Shown piece after piece: positions 22,335 through 33,189 of a stretch of 64,000 bases of DNA. How positions within the stretch are numbered: the stretch's first letter is position 1; the number at the start of each line of letters is the position of its first letter. The notes beneath the pieces were generated by a model. That model was not told the origin of the DNA, searched no databases, and saw nothing but the letters and a program-made list of their open reading frames with translations. Origin of the DNA: Aedes albopictus (taxonomy: Eukaryota; Arthropoda; Insecta; Diptera; Culicidae). The stretch is taken from the NCBI RefSeq assembly GCF_035046485.1, contig NC_085137.1:132622703-132686702 (forward strand), written 5' to 3'. A program made the translations under genes and the position numbers.

Positions 22335-23250
22335 AACAAATTGCAAATGCTCCATAGAAAATCAAAAAGCGCTCCATAAAGAATGAACATATGTTCCATG
22401 AAAATGTGAAATGTTACCCATAAATAATTGAAAACGTTCCATACTTTATAAAAAATGTACCGGTAAAACAAAAAAAATTCTCATTAAAAGTGAAATTTTG
22501 CACCAATAAATAATACTGAAATGCTCCATAATAAAATACAAATGCTCCATAGAAAAATGCAAACGCTTCATAAAAAATTGAAATTGTACCCATAGAAAAT
22601 TGAATATTGCTCCATAGAAAAATTAAATTGCACCATAAAAAATAGAAATTGCACCATAGAAAATATATGAATGCTCCATAAGTATTAGCAAACTGCACCA
22701 CATAAAATACAATTTGCTCCATAAAAAAATGAAAATTCTCCATAACTTTAAACATTTGCACCACTAAAGCAGTGCAATGTAAAGCAATTCAGCCCTGCCG
22801 AATTAAATTATAAGAATATGCTATCTATGGAGGATTTTCAATTTTTCATGGAGCAATTCATATTTTCTATGGTGCAGTTTGATAATACTTATGGAGAATT
22901 CATCTATTTCCTATGGTGCAATTTAAATTTTTTTAGTGCAATTTAATTTTTCTATGGAGCAATATTCAATTTTCTATGGGTACAATTTCAATTTTTTATG
23001 GAGCGTTTGCATTTTTCTATGGAGCATTTGTATTTTATTATGGAGCATTTCAGTATTATTTATTGGTGCAAAATTTCACTTTTATTGAGAAAATTTTATG
23101 ATTTACCGGTACATTTTTTATAAAGTATGGAACGTTTTCAATTATTTATGGGTAACATTGCACATTTTCATGGAACATATGTTCTTTCTTTATGGAGCAC
23201 TTTTTGATTTTCTATGGAGCGTTTCTATTTGTTTATGGGTGCAATAAATA
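22335..23250. repeat. Large hairpin of CTCCATA/TATGGAG blocks
   Basis: The left arm (about 22335-22755) is built of about 25 blocks with the core CTCCATA or CACCATA separated by AAAATNNAAAT-type spacers. The right arm (about 22830-23250) repeats them in exact reverse order and orientation (TATGGAGC, TATGGTGC), including the unusual TACCGGTAAA/TTTACCGGTA pair. Arms are about 420 bp around a loop of about 75 bp. No coding capacity. The repeat-in-arm structure recalls foldback elements. Confidence 0.8.
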
Positions 23251-23254
23251 GGCT

Positions 23255-23361
23255 GCCATTCGTTTTTTTGTTATTTTGCCTAACTAAGTTATTATCGAGG
23301 TATGATAGTATTTAAAATTAATACCAATATGTTATTCAGCTGCTTTTCTTTTCTGCTCGGG
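23255..23361. repeat. Right end of a CCCGAGCAGA-type element
   Basis: TTTTTTTGTTATTTTGCC through CTTTTCTTTTCTGCTCGGG resembles the right terminal part of the element at 12580-13804. No matching left CCCGAG end was found upstream, so the element is truncated, or the 22335-23250 hairpin was inserted in it. Confidence 0.5.
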
Positions 23362-23472
23362 GAGTTGGAAACTTGTGAAGACCAGAAACGCTTCATAAAA
23401 AGTTGACGATTGATCATTTTGCAACCTCAGAAATATGATCTATTCGGCTTCAATTCCTATCGTTTGCACCTA

Positions 23473-24399
23473 CAGGGGATAGACAAAATGATCGGGACAG
23501 GCAAAATTTTCACTTTTCAAAAAATGTTCAACTAGCTGTAACTTTTCGAAAAGTGCATCAAATATTCTCAAATTTTTACTGTAAGTTTTTCAACTAGTTG
23601 TGTATCAGTGGACAAAATTTGGAAAAGATCGGACAATTCTTCACGAAGTTATAAAGATTTTTGAAAATGGTAAAATTATCCGATAGCCAACTTTGAGCTG
23701 TTATATCTCCGGATTCAATTAACCGAATGTAATGAAATTTTGACCATTAATGATTTATATAATGAGCTATGAAAAATCATTGACTTAACTTAATAAATAT
23801 TCTTAACACGGAAGAAAATTATAACGATTAGATTATTTTTCTAATAAAACACCAAATTATCCAAAACATCAACATCGTTTCAAAATTCAAGATGCAAATT
23901 ATAGTTCATTTAGTTTCCCTCTAATTGACTTATATATAAATGCGTTTTGAAGGAAAGTAACAACATGGCCGCCAATAAATTGAAAAAGAAATGGGATGCG
24001 TATTAAAAATAGACCAATTTACTAAAAAATCGTGAAAAAAAATTAAATCGCTATAACTTTTTCGCTTGTTAAAAATTTCAAGTTAAGTCAAATGTTTTCC
24101 AGAGTTCATTAAATAAGTCATGAATGGTCAAAATTTCATTGCAATCGGTTCATTGAATCCGGAGGTATGACAACTCAAAGTTGGCTATTGGATAATTTTA
24201 TCTTTTTCAAAAATCTTTATAATTTCGTGAAGAATTGTCCGATCTTTTCCAAATTTTGTCCACTGATACACAACTAGTTGAAGAACTTACAGTAAAAATT
24301 TGAGAATATTCGATGCACTTTTCGAAAAGTTACAGCTAGTTGAACATTTTTCGGAAAGTGAAAATTTTGCCTGTCCCGATCATTTTGTCTATCCCCTGT
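23473..24399. mobile_element. 927-bp Tc1/mariner-type element with long inverted arms
   Basis: The termini CAGGGGATAGACAAAATGAT and its reverse complement are flanked by TA on both sides (23471-23472 and 24400-24401). The arms stay complementary for over 300 bp, including TCGAAAAGT, ACTAGTTGTGTATCAGTGGA and CCAACTTTGAG blocks. The roughly 200-bp centre is not complementary. The TA duplication and CAGG start fit Tc1/mariner. No transposase, so it needs one in trans. Arm identity looks roughly 90%. Confidence 0.75.
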
Positions 24400-24401
24400 A
24401 G

Positions 24402-24780
24402 GTGCATCCAGGTATGCTTTCGTTTGCCTCAAGACGGTTTTGATAGAGGTGTGAAGTCTCTCCAATGCATGATTCCACGAAATAAAAGGGCACCGAGCTG
24501 AGTGTTAATGTTCTCGATAACAAACACCTTTGTACATTTCAAATCAAATGTAATTCTTTCTATGCAGAATTGTTTGAAACATCTATCAGCTACTGTTAAG
24601 ATACTGTGAAATTGCTTATTCGGATTTTTTTTCTGCAACTAGTTCAGTCTATATTTACCTCAACAGCAGATCTATCTAATCTTACCAACTATCCTTCCCG
24701 AAATTCCGCAAAAGTATCATCATCATCGTCTTTCTCGTAGCTGCCGAGGAGGCGCTCAAGCGTGCATAATTATTTTCACT
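24402..24780. other. Unassigned sequence
   Basis: No features recognised. Confidence 0.35.
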
Positions 24781-24855
24781 TATAACACTCACCTCCCGTA
24801 CGACCGTTCTATCCCAGGGTACTCCCGTCCGCTAGCCTGCGACCCGCCAGAAAAG

Positions 24856-25050
24856 GTGACAAACAACAATTGGCTTCTTCTAATCCTGGGCTGCACTCTG
24901 ACGCTGATCACCGCCTCAGCCACAGCTAAGGACCCCGTCGACGCGACCCGGTATTGTTGGAACCGACGACGACGCAACAACAGCAGCAACGCGGGCAAGG
25001 CTACTGGCTGGTATGCATGTCACTCGACAATTATAAATAGAAAATCATAA
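24856..25050 (+). CDS. Possible exon encoding a secretory signal peptide
   Basis: The frame from 24856 reads NNNWLLLILGCTLTLITASA followed by TAKDPVDATRYCWNRRRRNN. That is a polar start, a hydrophobic core and small residues at a plausible cleavage site (A-S-A-T-A), then a basic, Cys-containing segment. It lies in a G+C-richer island. There is no ATG at the start of the frame (GTG at 24856; the frame is open further upstream), so a start would have to be spliced from an upstream exon; AG sits just before and a possible GT donor at about 25012. No family recognised. A chance hydrophobic run cannot be excluded. Confidence 0.25.
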   Translation: MTNNNWLLLILGCTLTLITASATAKDPVDATRYCWNRRRRNNSSNAGKATGWYACHSTIINRKS

Positions 25051-25054
25051 AACG

Positions 25055-26050
25055 TGAAAATTGTCACACTTACTACGGTTGGCGAACCCCTTTCTCTACG
25101 CCAATGCTGCTGCTATGGGTAGTTATTCTACAATCCTCTTTCTCTATTCCCAAACGCTCGAGAAATTGCATTCAGCAAGTTATTGCCACACACGTCCTTC
25201 CACCCATGCATTAACTTTCCTATACATACTATTGTGACAGACTACGGGGGCTATTCCAGGATAACAAAAACCGCCGACGTGGACGCCGTCGCCGATAAAC
25301 GTCTGCGAACGGTGTTGGTGACAAAAACTCCTCACCATGTGACGTCCGAGAAAGGGTTTACGATGGACAATATGTGTTGTTCTCGACGCGCCGCCACGAC
25401 TGCCATCCCATGCAAATGTGCACGCGGTTCAGTTTATGACGTCACGGATTCCATTTATGGCGTGTTCCACTCGTCCACGGTCAGCTGGAAACCAGCGTAA
25501 GCGTTTATGTTTCAACTGCACCAACTCCCGAACCAGTAGATACATATAAACATAAACGTTTGATTTCGTTGGACAGTTGGTAGGCATGGCGAAGCGAGGA
25601 AACTTGTATCGATTTTTGTTCACCTCGCACTTGAAAAGTGCGGAGTGTTGCTGGATTCCGGGACGGTGCGGTGGTTCAAGGTGGGTAGAGCGAACAAGTG
25701 CACATAACAGAAATAGTATCTGCACCCCCCTAGGTAGCGAGGCGAGGAATTTGATGCATAACCGCGAAAACGGAAGCACCTATGATGTAATGAAACACAA
25801 ACGGAAATTGTAGTTTTTTTTCTAATTTTCTGCACTCAGCAAAGCGGTGGGTGCAACGAGGGAAATGAATCGATGACGGTGGAAGCTACTAGGCGCCTTG
25901 GCGTTTTCCACCAATCTGATTTTATTTCTGCTGTTCTGATGTGATTGTAAAAAGTTTAATCTTGCCTAGTTTAGGGTAGTGACTACGGTTAGGATAGCTC
26001 AGATCAACATCAGCATAAAATGACAGCAACGATCAATTTTTGCTTGGAAC
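25055..26050. other. Unassigned G+C-richer sequence
   Basis: Several overlapping open frames of 60-116 codons exist on both strands (for example 25183-25500 and 25429-25779), but none resembles a known family and they overlap each other, so no gene is called. Confidence 0.35.
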
Positions 26051-26055
26051 AGCCC

Positions 26056-27242
26056 AAGTATGAACATGGCCATTCGTAGCACCTTCTTCCAGCACAGCCT
26101 CCCGTATCGTTACACCTGGAGATCACCACAACAAACGGAATCGCAAATCGACCACGTTCTGATTGATGGACGGCACTTCGCCGACATTATCGACGTCAGG
26201 ACCTATCGTGGCGCAAATATCGACTCTGATCACTACCTGGTGATGGTTAAACTGCGCCCAAAACTCTCCGTTATTAACAATGTACAGTACCGGCGGCCGC
26301 CCCGGTACGATCTAGAGCGACTGAAGCAACCGGATGTCGCCACCGCATACGTGCAGAATCTCGAAGCAGCGTTGCCGGACAAGGGTGTGCTCGATGTGGC
26401 CCTCTAGAGGACTGCTGGAGTACAGTCAAAGCAGCCATCAACAACGCAGCCGAGAGCACCATCGGCTACGTGGAACGGAGTCGACGAAACGATTGGTTCG
26501 ACGAGGAGTGCAGAGCGGTTCTGGAGGAGAAGGACGCAGCGCGGGCGGTAATGCTGCAGCATGGAACCCGACAGAATGTGGAGCGATACAGACAGAAGCG
26601 GAGGCGGGAGACCCGTCTTTTCCTGGATAAAAAGCGCCGCCTGGAAGAAGCAGAGTGCGAGGAAATGGAACTGCTGTACCGTTCACAAGAAACACGTAAG
26701 TTCTACCCGAAGCTCAACGCATCCCGCAAAGGCTACGTGCCGCAAGCCGAAATCTGCAGGGATAAGGACGGAAGCCTCCTGACGGACGAACGTAAGGTGA
26801 TCGAAAGGTGGATGCAGCTCTTCGACGAGCACCTGATTGGCGAAGAGAATGTAGGCACGGAGGACCAAGGCAGCGGAAAAAATGACTATGTTGGTGCAGC
26901 AGAGGACGGGAACGAACCAACTCTCACGCTGAGGGAAGTTAAGGATGTCGTCCACCAGCTCAAAAACAACAAATCGGCTGGTAAGGACGGTATCGCAGCA
27001 GAACTCATCAAGATGGGCCCGGAAAAGTTGGCCACCTGTCTGCACCAGTTAGTAGTCAAGATCTGGGAAACCGAACAGCTACCGGAGGAGTGAAAGGAAG
27101 GGATAATCTGTCCCATCCACAAGAAAGGCGACAAGTTAATGTGTGAGAACTTTCGAGAGATCACCATTTTGAATGCCACCTACAAAGTGCTATCCCAGAT
27201 CATCTTCCGTCGTCTTTCACCTAAAGTAAATGAGTTCTTGCA
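26056..27242 (+). pseudogene. LINE remnant: endonuclease C-terminus plus reverse transcriptase start
   Basis: The first frame (26060-26407) carries the last part of an APE-type endonuclease, with SQIDHVLIDGRHF and the catalytic-type SDHYLV motif. A frameshift near 26399-26404 moves to the second frame (26407-27093), which holds a Lys/Arg/Glu-rich linker and then REVKDVVHQLKNNKSAGKDG, the reverse transcriptase entry. A TGA at 27091-27093 replaces the Trp of LPEEW; the frame then continues through CPIHKKGD to 27242, where similarity stops. The 5' half of the endonuclease and the catalytic polymerase region are gone. It belongs to the RTE/CFDP2-like group common in Aedes and is close to the copy at 42.5-46.3 kb. 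Confidence 0.85.
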
Positions 27243-27249
27243 ATTTCCA

Positions 27250-28115
27250 AATACGTTTGAATGTTGAAATAGCTGAAGGTACCCTCAAGGAATTACCGAA
27301 TGACTTTCCAAAGGAATTGCTACTGAAATTTCACAAGGGAATGCTGAAGTAAGTTCCGTAGCAGTAGAAATTTCCAAAACTAATACCAAATAAGCTGTCG
27401 AATGCACTTCCGAAAGCATTGCAAAAGAAGTTTCCAAAAAAATCTTGAAGTAATTTCCCAATCATTTCCAAAGGAATTTACTGTGTGATTTTAAAAGAAA
27501 TTGAAGAAGAAATTACCAAAGGAATTGCTAGGTAATATCACAATTAATTTGCCGACGAAACGGCAGAAATGAATCAATAAGAAATTGCAGGAAGAAATTT
27601 TAAAAGTATTTATAAATTCTCAAAGAAATGTTTCAATGCATTTCCATTCTAATTGCAGAACAAATACTCAAAGAAAATATGTATTGAAAAATTAATGCAA
27701 AAATAATAACAAAGAATTTGCGGAGAAAACTATTGAAGGAATTGTCGAAGCAATCAAATAAAACAAAATAAAATTCTCAAAGAGTTTTCTGAAGGATTGC
27801 CAACAAAGTTTAGAAGAACTTTCCGAAGGTGTTACCAAAGAAATAAAAAAAAACAATTTCTCAAAATACTTTCCGAAGATATAAAAAATCAAAACATTAA
27901 AAAATATGAATAAATTTTCAAATGAAATGCAAAATGGTTTTCCAAAGCAATTGTCAATAAAAATGCCGAAAGTGTTTTCAAAGGAATTATTGAAAAGTTC
28001 CAAAAGAACTGCTGGAAAACTTCCTATGGAAAGTTTCAATAAAAGTTTCCCAAAGAGATTTCTTGAAAACTTCCTATACGAATTGAAAAGCTTTTATTAT
28101 TCTGAGCAAATCTTT
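27250..28115. repeat. Degenerate minisatellite of AATTNCCAAAGG-type units
   Basis: Blocks such as GGAATTGC, AATTTCCAAAA, GAATTACCAAAG recur at about 12-15 bp through the tract. Frames on both strands are incidental. Confidence 0.6.
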
Positions 28116-28149
28116 TGAACCCGTATTTTTTTAAATGGTTCAGAACGTG

Positions 28150-29665
28150 AAATGTAGGACGCTTAGCCCAAACTCGTAGCTTATTACAGAACTTAACCAA
28201 TATAGTGATAGAAACTCGAACTTAAATGTTATCTTGAAGAAGGTCGTCTCAGCAACGTTGCTGAAACGGTATTCAAGTTGTCAATTGGTCCAAAATGCGG
28301 GATAAATGACGACTGGACTATATTGGAACCTACTAAGACCACATAGTGGGAAAATTTCAAACCGAATTATTTTTCAGATGAAAGCTCTAAGTCTTCTGAG
28401 AAGTTTTGTCAAAGAGAGTATCCTTCGAAGTGGTTCAAAACGCGAGAAATATTACCGATTGATCGAACTGGACATCCTTCTTTGCAACAACAGTTTTCAG
28501 CGATCTAGATCGTGATATATGCAACGCCCTGAATCAAAGCTCATTACAGCACTAGGGCCAAGTAGTGAATAAATGTAGAACTAATTTGCTTTCTACTAGA
28601 AAACTATTATTCTTCCGAGCAACTTTGTTAAAGTGAGGTTTTCTCTGAGTGGACCTAAATACGAGATTTACAACGTTTAGACTAAACTGGTAGACCCCAA
28701 GTACAATAGTATCACTTAGTTAGTGATTCTCGAACTCAATTGAATCTTGAAATCTATTATTTTTCTGAGCATTTTTGCCGAAGACCGTATCTTTCAAAGC
28801 GGTCCAGAGCGTTAAATATACTAAGTTTGAACCAAAAAATTCCACGTAGTGAGAGGATCTCGAACTAAAATGATTTCAATGTGAAAGTTTTCAGTCTTTA
28901 TGGGCAAAAACTTACCCTTCAAAGTGGTCCAGATTGCGAGATATACGACTTTTAGACCAAACTGGATGCCCAAGAACACTAGCGTCACGTAGTGAGTAGC
29001 TTGAACTAAATTGTTTCCTATGTGAAAATGCAACTTTGTCAAAGACAGTATCCTTCTAAGTGGGTGAAGTCAGGAAATCCAGTTTGTTTTCCATGTGAAA
29101 GCTTTCAGTCTTCTGAGTAACCTTGCCGAAGACAGTATCCACCTAGGTGGTTTAGAACGTTTAAGCAAACTAAAAGCATCCAAAAGTACTAGTATCACGT
29201 ACTGAGTAATTTTCGAACTAAACTATTCTCTATGTGAAACTCTTTAATCTTATGTGCAACCATGCCGTATTCTTCTAAGTGGTCTCGAACTAGATTTTAT
29301 TCTATGTGAAAGCTCTCTGTCTTCTGCGTGACTTTTACCAAGACAGTATCCTTCTAATTGGTCCAGATCGCGAGATATACGACGTTCAGACTATACACTG
29401 GAAGCTACCAAGAGCACTAAATTGTATTCTATTTGACAGCTCTCAGCCTGCTGAGTAACTTTTCGCAAGACAGTATCCTTCTAAGATGTTCAGAACGCGA
29501 AATATAAGATGTTTAGACTGAACTGGAAGCTGCTAAGAACACAAGCGCCACGCAGTGAGTGATTCTCGAACTTAATTGTTTCCTATGAGAAAGCTCTTAG
29601 TCTTTTGAGTTACTTTGCCGAAGACAGTATCCTTCTAAGTGGTCCAGAACGCGAGATATTCCACA
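28150..29665. repeat. Degenerate satellite array with 125-220 bp monomers
   Basis: About ten monomers share, in order, TATGTGAAAGCTCTCAGTCT, TCTGAGTAACTTTGCCGAAG, ACAGTATCCTTCTAAGTGGT, CCAGAACGCGAGATAT, and a CTAGTATCACGTAGTGAG block. The GTGAAAGC marker falls at about 28380, 28600, 28756, 28881, 29021, 29094, 29233, 29306, 29430 and 29586. Spacing is irregular; two short monomers are about 73 bp. No coding capacity. Confidence 0.75.
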
Positions 29666-29669
29666 ACTA

Positions 29670-31595
29670 CTGGCAAAATGTAGTTCTATCCCACATGTCT
29701 GACATGGTGCCCTAGCCAATAATGTTCCCGGAACCACTATTTCAACATATCAACACATTCTTGACGAAATTACCTATCAAATAAGACTATGGTCATTTGA
29801 ATTGGTGAAATCATCATTCTACAAGAGTTTGATTTTCTGGGTCATAATGACACCAATGCATTATTCGTAACTTTTTTTTAATGCCCAAAGAAGGTTAAAA
29901 AAGGATCCACCTATTCTGAGGATGACTTGCAAATCACTTGCACCGTCAGTGCGGTACCACCGGACATGGTTGCACCTTCTCGGCGTCACGGTAGTCGTCG
30001 GCATAAGCCGGCACCAACGACGATGCACCATTTGTGTGTGTGTTCCGTTCCGTGATCTTATTTTAGAACTATCGACTCGGTGGATATATTTGGATATCGT
30101 GCAGCCACTTGTGAACATAGTGCATAGTGTAGGTTGGTGTAAGGAAACTGCATCCCGTCCCGGGTAAGTGGCGTTCAAGTTGGGGTATCGCGCAGACCAC
30201 TGCCTGTATGGGACAAAACTTCCCAATTTGTTTTTCTTCGTCGGAAAAGACGAAAACAAGCGTTCGAAAGTGAGGATGATTGGAGAAGTGCCAGCACAAA
30301 TCGTCCGTAGCGTGAATGGTCGTCATCATTCGCGACAACGAAGAAACCACGTGGAAAAAAGCACGTGTGTTTGCGAGAATATGCCAATCTAACGATACAA
30401 AGTTTGTCTTCCCAAGGATGGTTGCGGAAACTCTGACGGAGATTGCTGCAGTAACGTTGGGTGGTATGGGGTCAGCCCCGCGGTGGGTTGTTTTTCCTCT
30501 TTTCAAATCGTTTGTTGTGCAAAAGATAAAGAAGGGAGAAATTCTCAGAACCGGGATTTCTCCGCCTTTCTTCCTGCCTGATGTGAGCAAGAATGAAACG
30601 GGAGTGAGAGTGTATGCTGTTGTTGTTGTTGTAGTTGATTGTTTGGTTGGATCATGCTTTTGATTGTGTTTTGCTTGCGTCACTTTCATAATGATTGCGC
30701 GGAGGCATGTACGGACGACAAATGGTGGCAACGGCAACAATAAACGATGGCGAATGCATGGGAAATTATGGCTGCTAATTTAGACACGGAGGATGTGCTT
30801 GTACAGCACTCGGTGACGTTCGAGAGAGAGCGCGGTAAGGCGTTTTAAAATAAAGTACTCATTAACGTATTTTTAGATCATTCTGATGGTTTAGAATCGA
30901 GTTGGTTCATTGAATTGTTTGTTTGGCTTTGAATGGGATTACTGCTGACGTCGATGCGCATACAGTCAATCTGGTTTTTATCTGTTGTTATTGTCAATAG
31001 ATAGACTATGTTACTGAAAATTCGAAATTGGTGACCTTTCTCATGTTTTGGAATTTGGAACTGACGCTTACCGATTATGACGCACGTGTCTCTATTATTC
31101 TTAATGATGCCAGGTTAAACATTCGGCTAAACTCCTAACAGGTGTCATTTTGGATATACTAAGGGGATCGATGCGAAGCATTTACATAGCTTTGTCAATA
31201 CTCCCACAGTCATTCGTAAAAAATACTACTTATCCGATCAATCTCTATCTTCTGCTGGTTAGATAAATGTTTAAGTTTTTGAGAATTCCTGAAATCAGGC
31301 CAGTGAAAAAGCGACATGGAAGGGGTTTTTTCCTAAGGGCGGAAGGGCGCCTAGTGCATGGAATATCGGCAATGGGAGGGGTTTAACCCCCAAAAGTACT
31401 ACGAAAGACTTTTGTGGCTCGACCTTGCTTGAAATTGTACATTGCAATCTTAATGTGATTCTTTTGTAAATATTTTTGTCGTGACGTTCCTATACTGGGT
31501 CATAGCCGAGAAAAGGGCTTGGCATACTATAACCAGTTCGGCAAACTATAAACTGAGAGCTCTCCTTGCCAATTGACCCTTCTCATATTCGAGTG
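29670..31595. other. Unassigned, more G+C-rich sequence
   Basis: The longest frame is 223 codons on the reverse strand (30069-30740), without a recognisable domain. A short GTT run lies at 30616-30636. Noncoding DNA of a host locus is possible, but nothing proves it. Confidence 0.35.
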
Positions 31596-31599
31596 GTGC

Positions 31600-31830
31600 A
31601 TATAAAGGGCCCGTGATGGCAAAAGAACGGGTATTCAGCAAGATCATGCTGAAGGATGACGGATTAGATTCCCGGTTGATCCGGAACTTTTCGTGATGGT
31701 GATTTTCTTGGTTTCCTTGAGCATAGGGTAAGTTCGTGCCTGCTACAGTATATCGTGAATGCAAAATGGTCATTTTTGGCACAAAGGTCTTAGTTATTCC
31801 GGGAGCATGAAAATACCTGGCAAAAAGAAA
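31600..31830 (+). repeat. tRNA-derived SINE, family C (copy 2)
   Basis: A B-box-like GGATTAGATTCCC (31661-31673) follows a tRNA-like ATTCAGCAAGATCATGCTGA stem. The body (TTTTCGTGATGG, then CTTGGTTTCCTTGAGCATAG, then AATGCAAAATGGTCATTTTT) parallels the copy at 440-622. No target duplication was identified. Confidence 0.55.
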
Positions 31831-31995
31831 AATAACACTGGTTGAAAACAATAAAACGCATGGTTAAATTTCAAATTGATATTTTATTTATTCCAAAGCC
31901 ATTCCTGGAGGAAGCCTCTGGAGGAAGCTTTAGAGCAACTTCTGGAAGCAAAATATGAAAAAAAAATCTTAGGGGAATACATGGAGTAAATTCTG

Positions 31996-32167
31996 GTACA
32001 CACTAAGAAATTCTTAATATTGATGGTGACGGAATTGCAGAAACTGACATAACTCAGTATGCCTCAATACAAATATGCTTTAATTTTATGTCTCTGGTAA
32101 TGTAAACACAAAAACGAACATTTTCAGATATCTTTTCTGTCATCATAAACACATTTTAAGAGTGTAC
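31996..32167. repeat. Small inverted-repeat element, GTACACACTAAG type
   Basis: It starts GTACACACTAAGAAATTCTT and ends TTTTAAGAGTGTAC, close to the ends of 1946-2245. The interior is different. The arms are short and imperfect. Confidence 0.4.
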
Positions 32168-32740
32168 TCGTAGTATTATAAGAAATAACACATTTTTGAG
32201 TTTCAAGTGCTTGAAATTTACACGAAGAATGACACAACTGAACCACGCTACTGCCGATGATGAAGTGTCAAAAGTTATCCATATCAAAACAAATCTGATT
32301 TGGTGAGCAACTACATACAATATGCAAATACGTTTTGACGAACTACTAGTGGAAAAATACATAGTATATAACTGTTATAGTTATTGTTAAACTGCAACAA
32401 GGAAAACATTTTAGAGCAACGCAATGTCTGCTATTTAAGACCCAATTTTCGGTGGCGAGTGAAAGTGTGCGAAGGAGTTTCCTGGGCTTGTGGTCATACC
32501 AAGTGAATCAATTATGGATTTATCGACGGTTTTGTGAATTATGCGTATACAGTTCAGAATTATTTGAATAAAGTTCATTGAAACGAGATTCGTATGATGT
32601 TTACCTGATTTAACATGAAAGAAACGGGGGAGGTTGCAGCGAATTGAGTAATTTGAGGTTATGTTGACAATAAATAAGCACCACATTGTAAAATTACAAG
32701 TATACAATTCTCATGACCGACGTCGTGTAAAAGTAAGGTC
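32168..32740. other. Unassigned A+T-rich sequence
   Basis: No features recognised. Confidence 0.35.
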
Positions 32741-32744
32741 AAAC

Positions 32745-32802
32745 GTAAATTTGTGTCATTTTGCTCGCTGCTATATGTCGGAGATAAATGACACAAATTT
32801 AC
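32745..32802. repeat. Perfect 17-bp hairpin
   Basis: GTAAATTTGTGTCATTT at 32745-32761 is exactly complementary to 32786-32802, with a 24-base loop. No larger element is visible around it. Confidence 0.6.
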
Positions 32803-32888
32803 ATTATTTTTTCGAAGTGTGTATATTATCAGGAGGAATTTTTGGATACACCCAAACTTGTGTTTACACACTTAGAAAAAATCACCAA

Positions 32889-33080
32889 ATTCGGTAATAT
32901 TTTACCGAAATCTCAACCGTTAAGTTTTTTACCGGAGAAATTCGGTGACGTTTACCGAACTTCGTTAAAATTTGACAGATAAACGATAACATTTTACCGA
33001 AATTAGGTGATTTTTGCAGAATTTCGGTAAAAAACCATTACCGAACGTTCAGCTGTTGAGATTTCGGTAAAAATTACCGA
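32889..33080. mobile_element. ACCGAA-type MITE
   Basis: The left arm (ATTCGGTAATATTTTACCGA, then AATCTCAAC) is mirrored on the right by GTTGAGATTTCGGTAAAAAT and TACCGAA. TTACCGAA and TTCGGT words recur throughout. Arms are about 30 bp and there is no coding capacity. Confidence 0.65.
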
Positions 33081-33189
33081 ACGCGACTAGCTGTGTAGGT
33101 AAAGAGGCGGGACTACCTAAATAGAATTTTTACCTAAATGGATTCAGTTCATTACCTAAATGGATTTCAAGGTTGCAAAGAAGTTTGAG

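Noticed and set aside
30069..30740. 223-codon reverse-strand frame
   Set aside because: No recognisable domain, low complexity (Thr run), and competing frames on the other strand of similar length.
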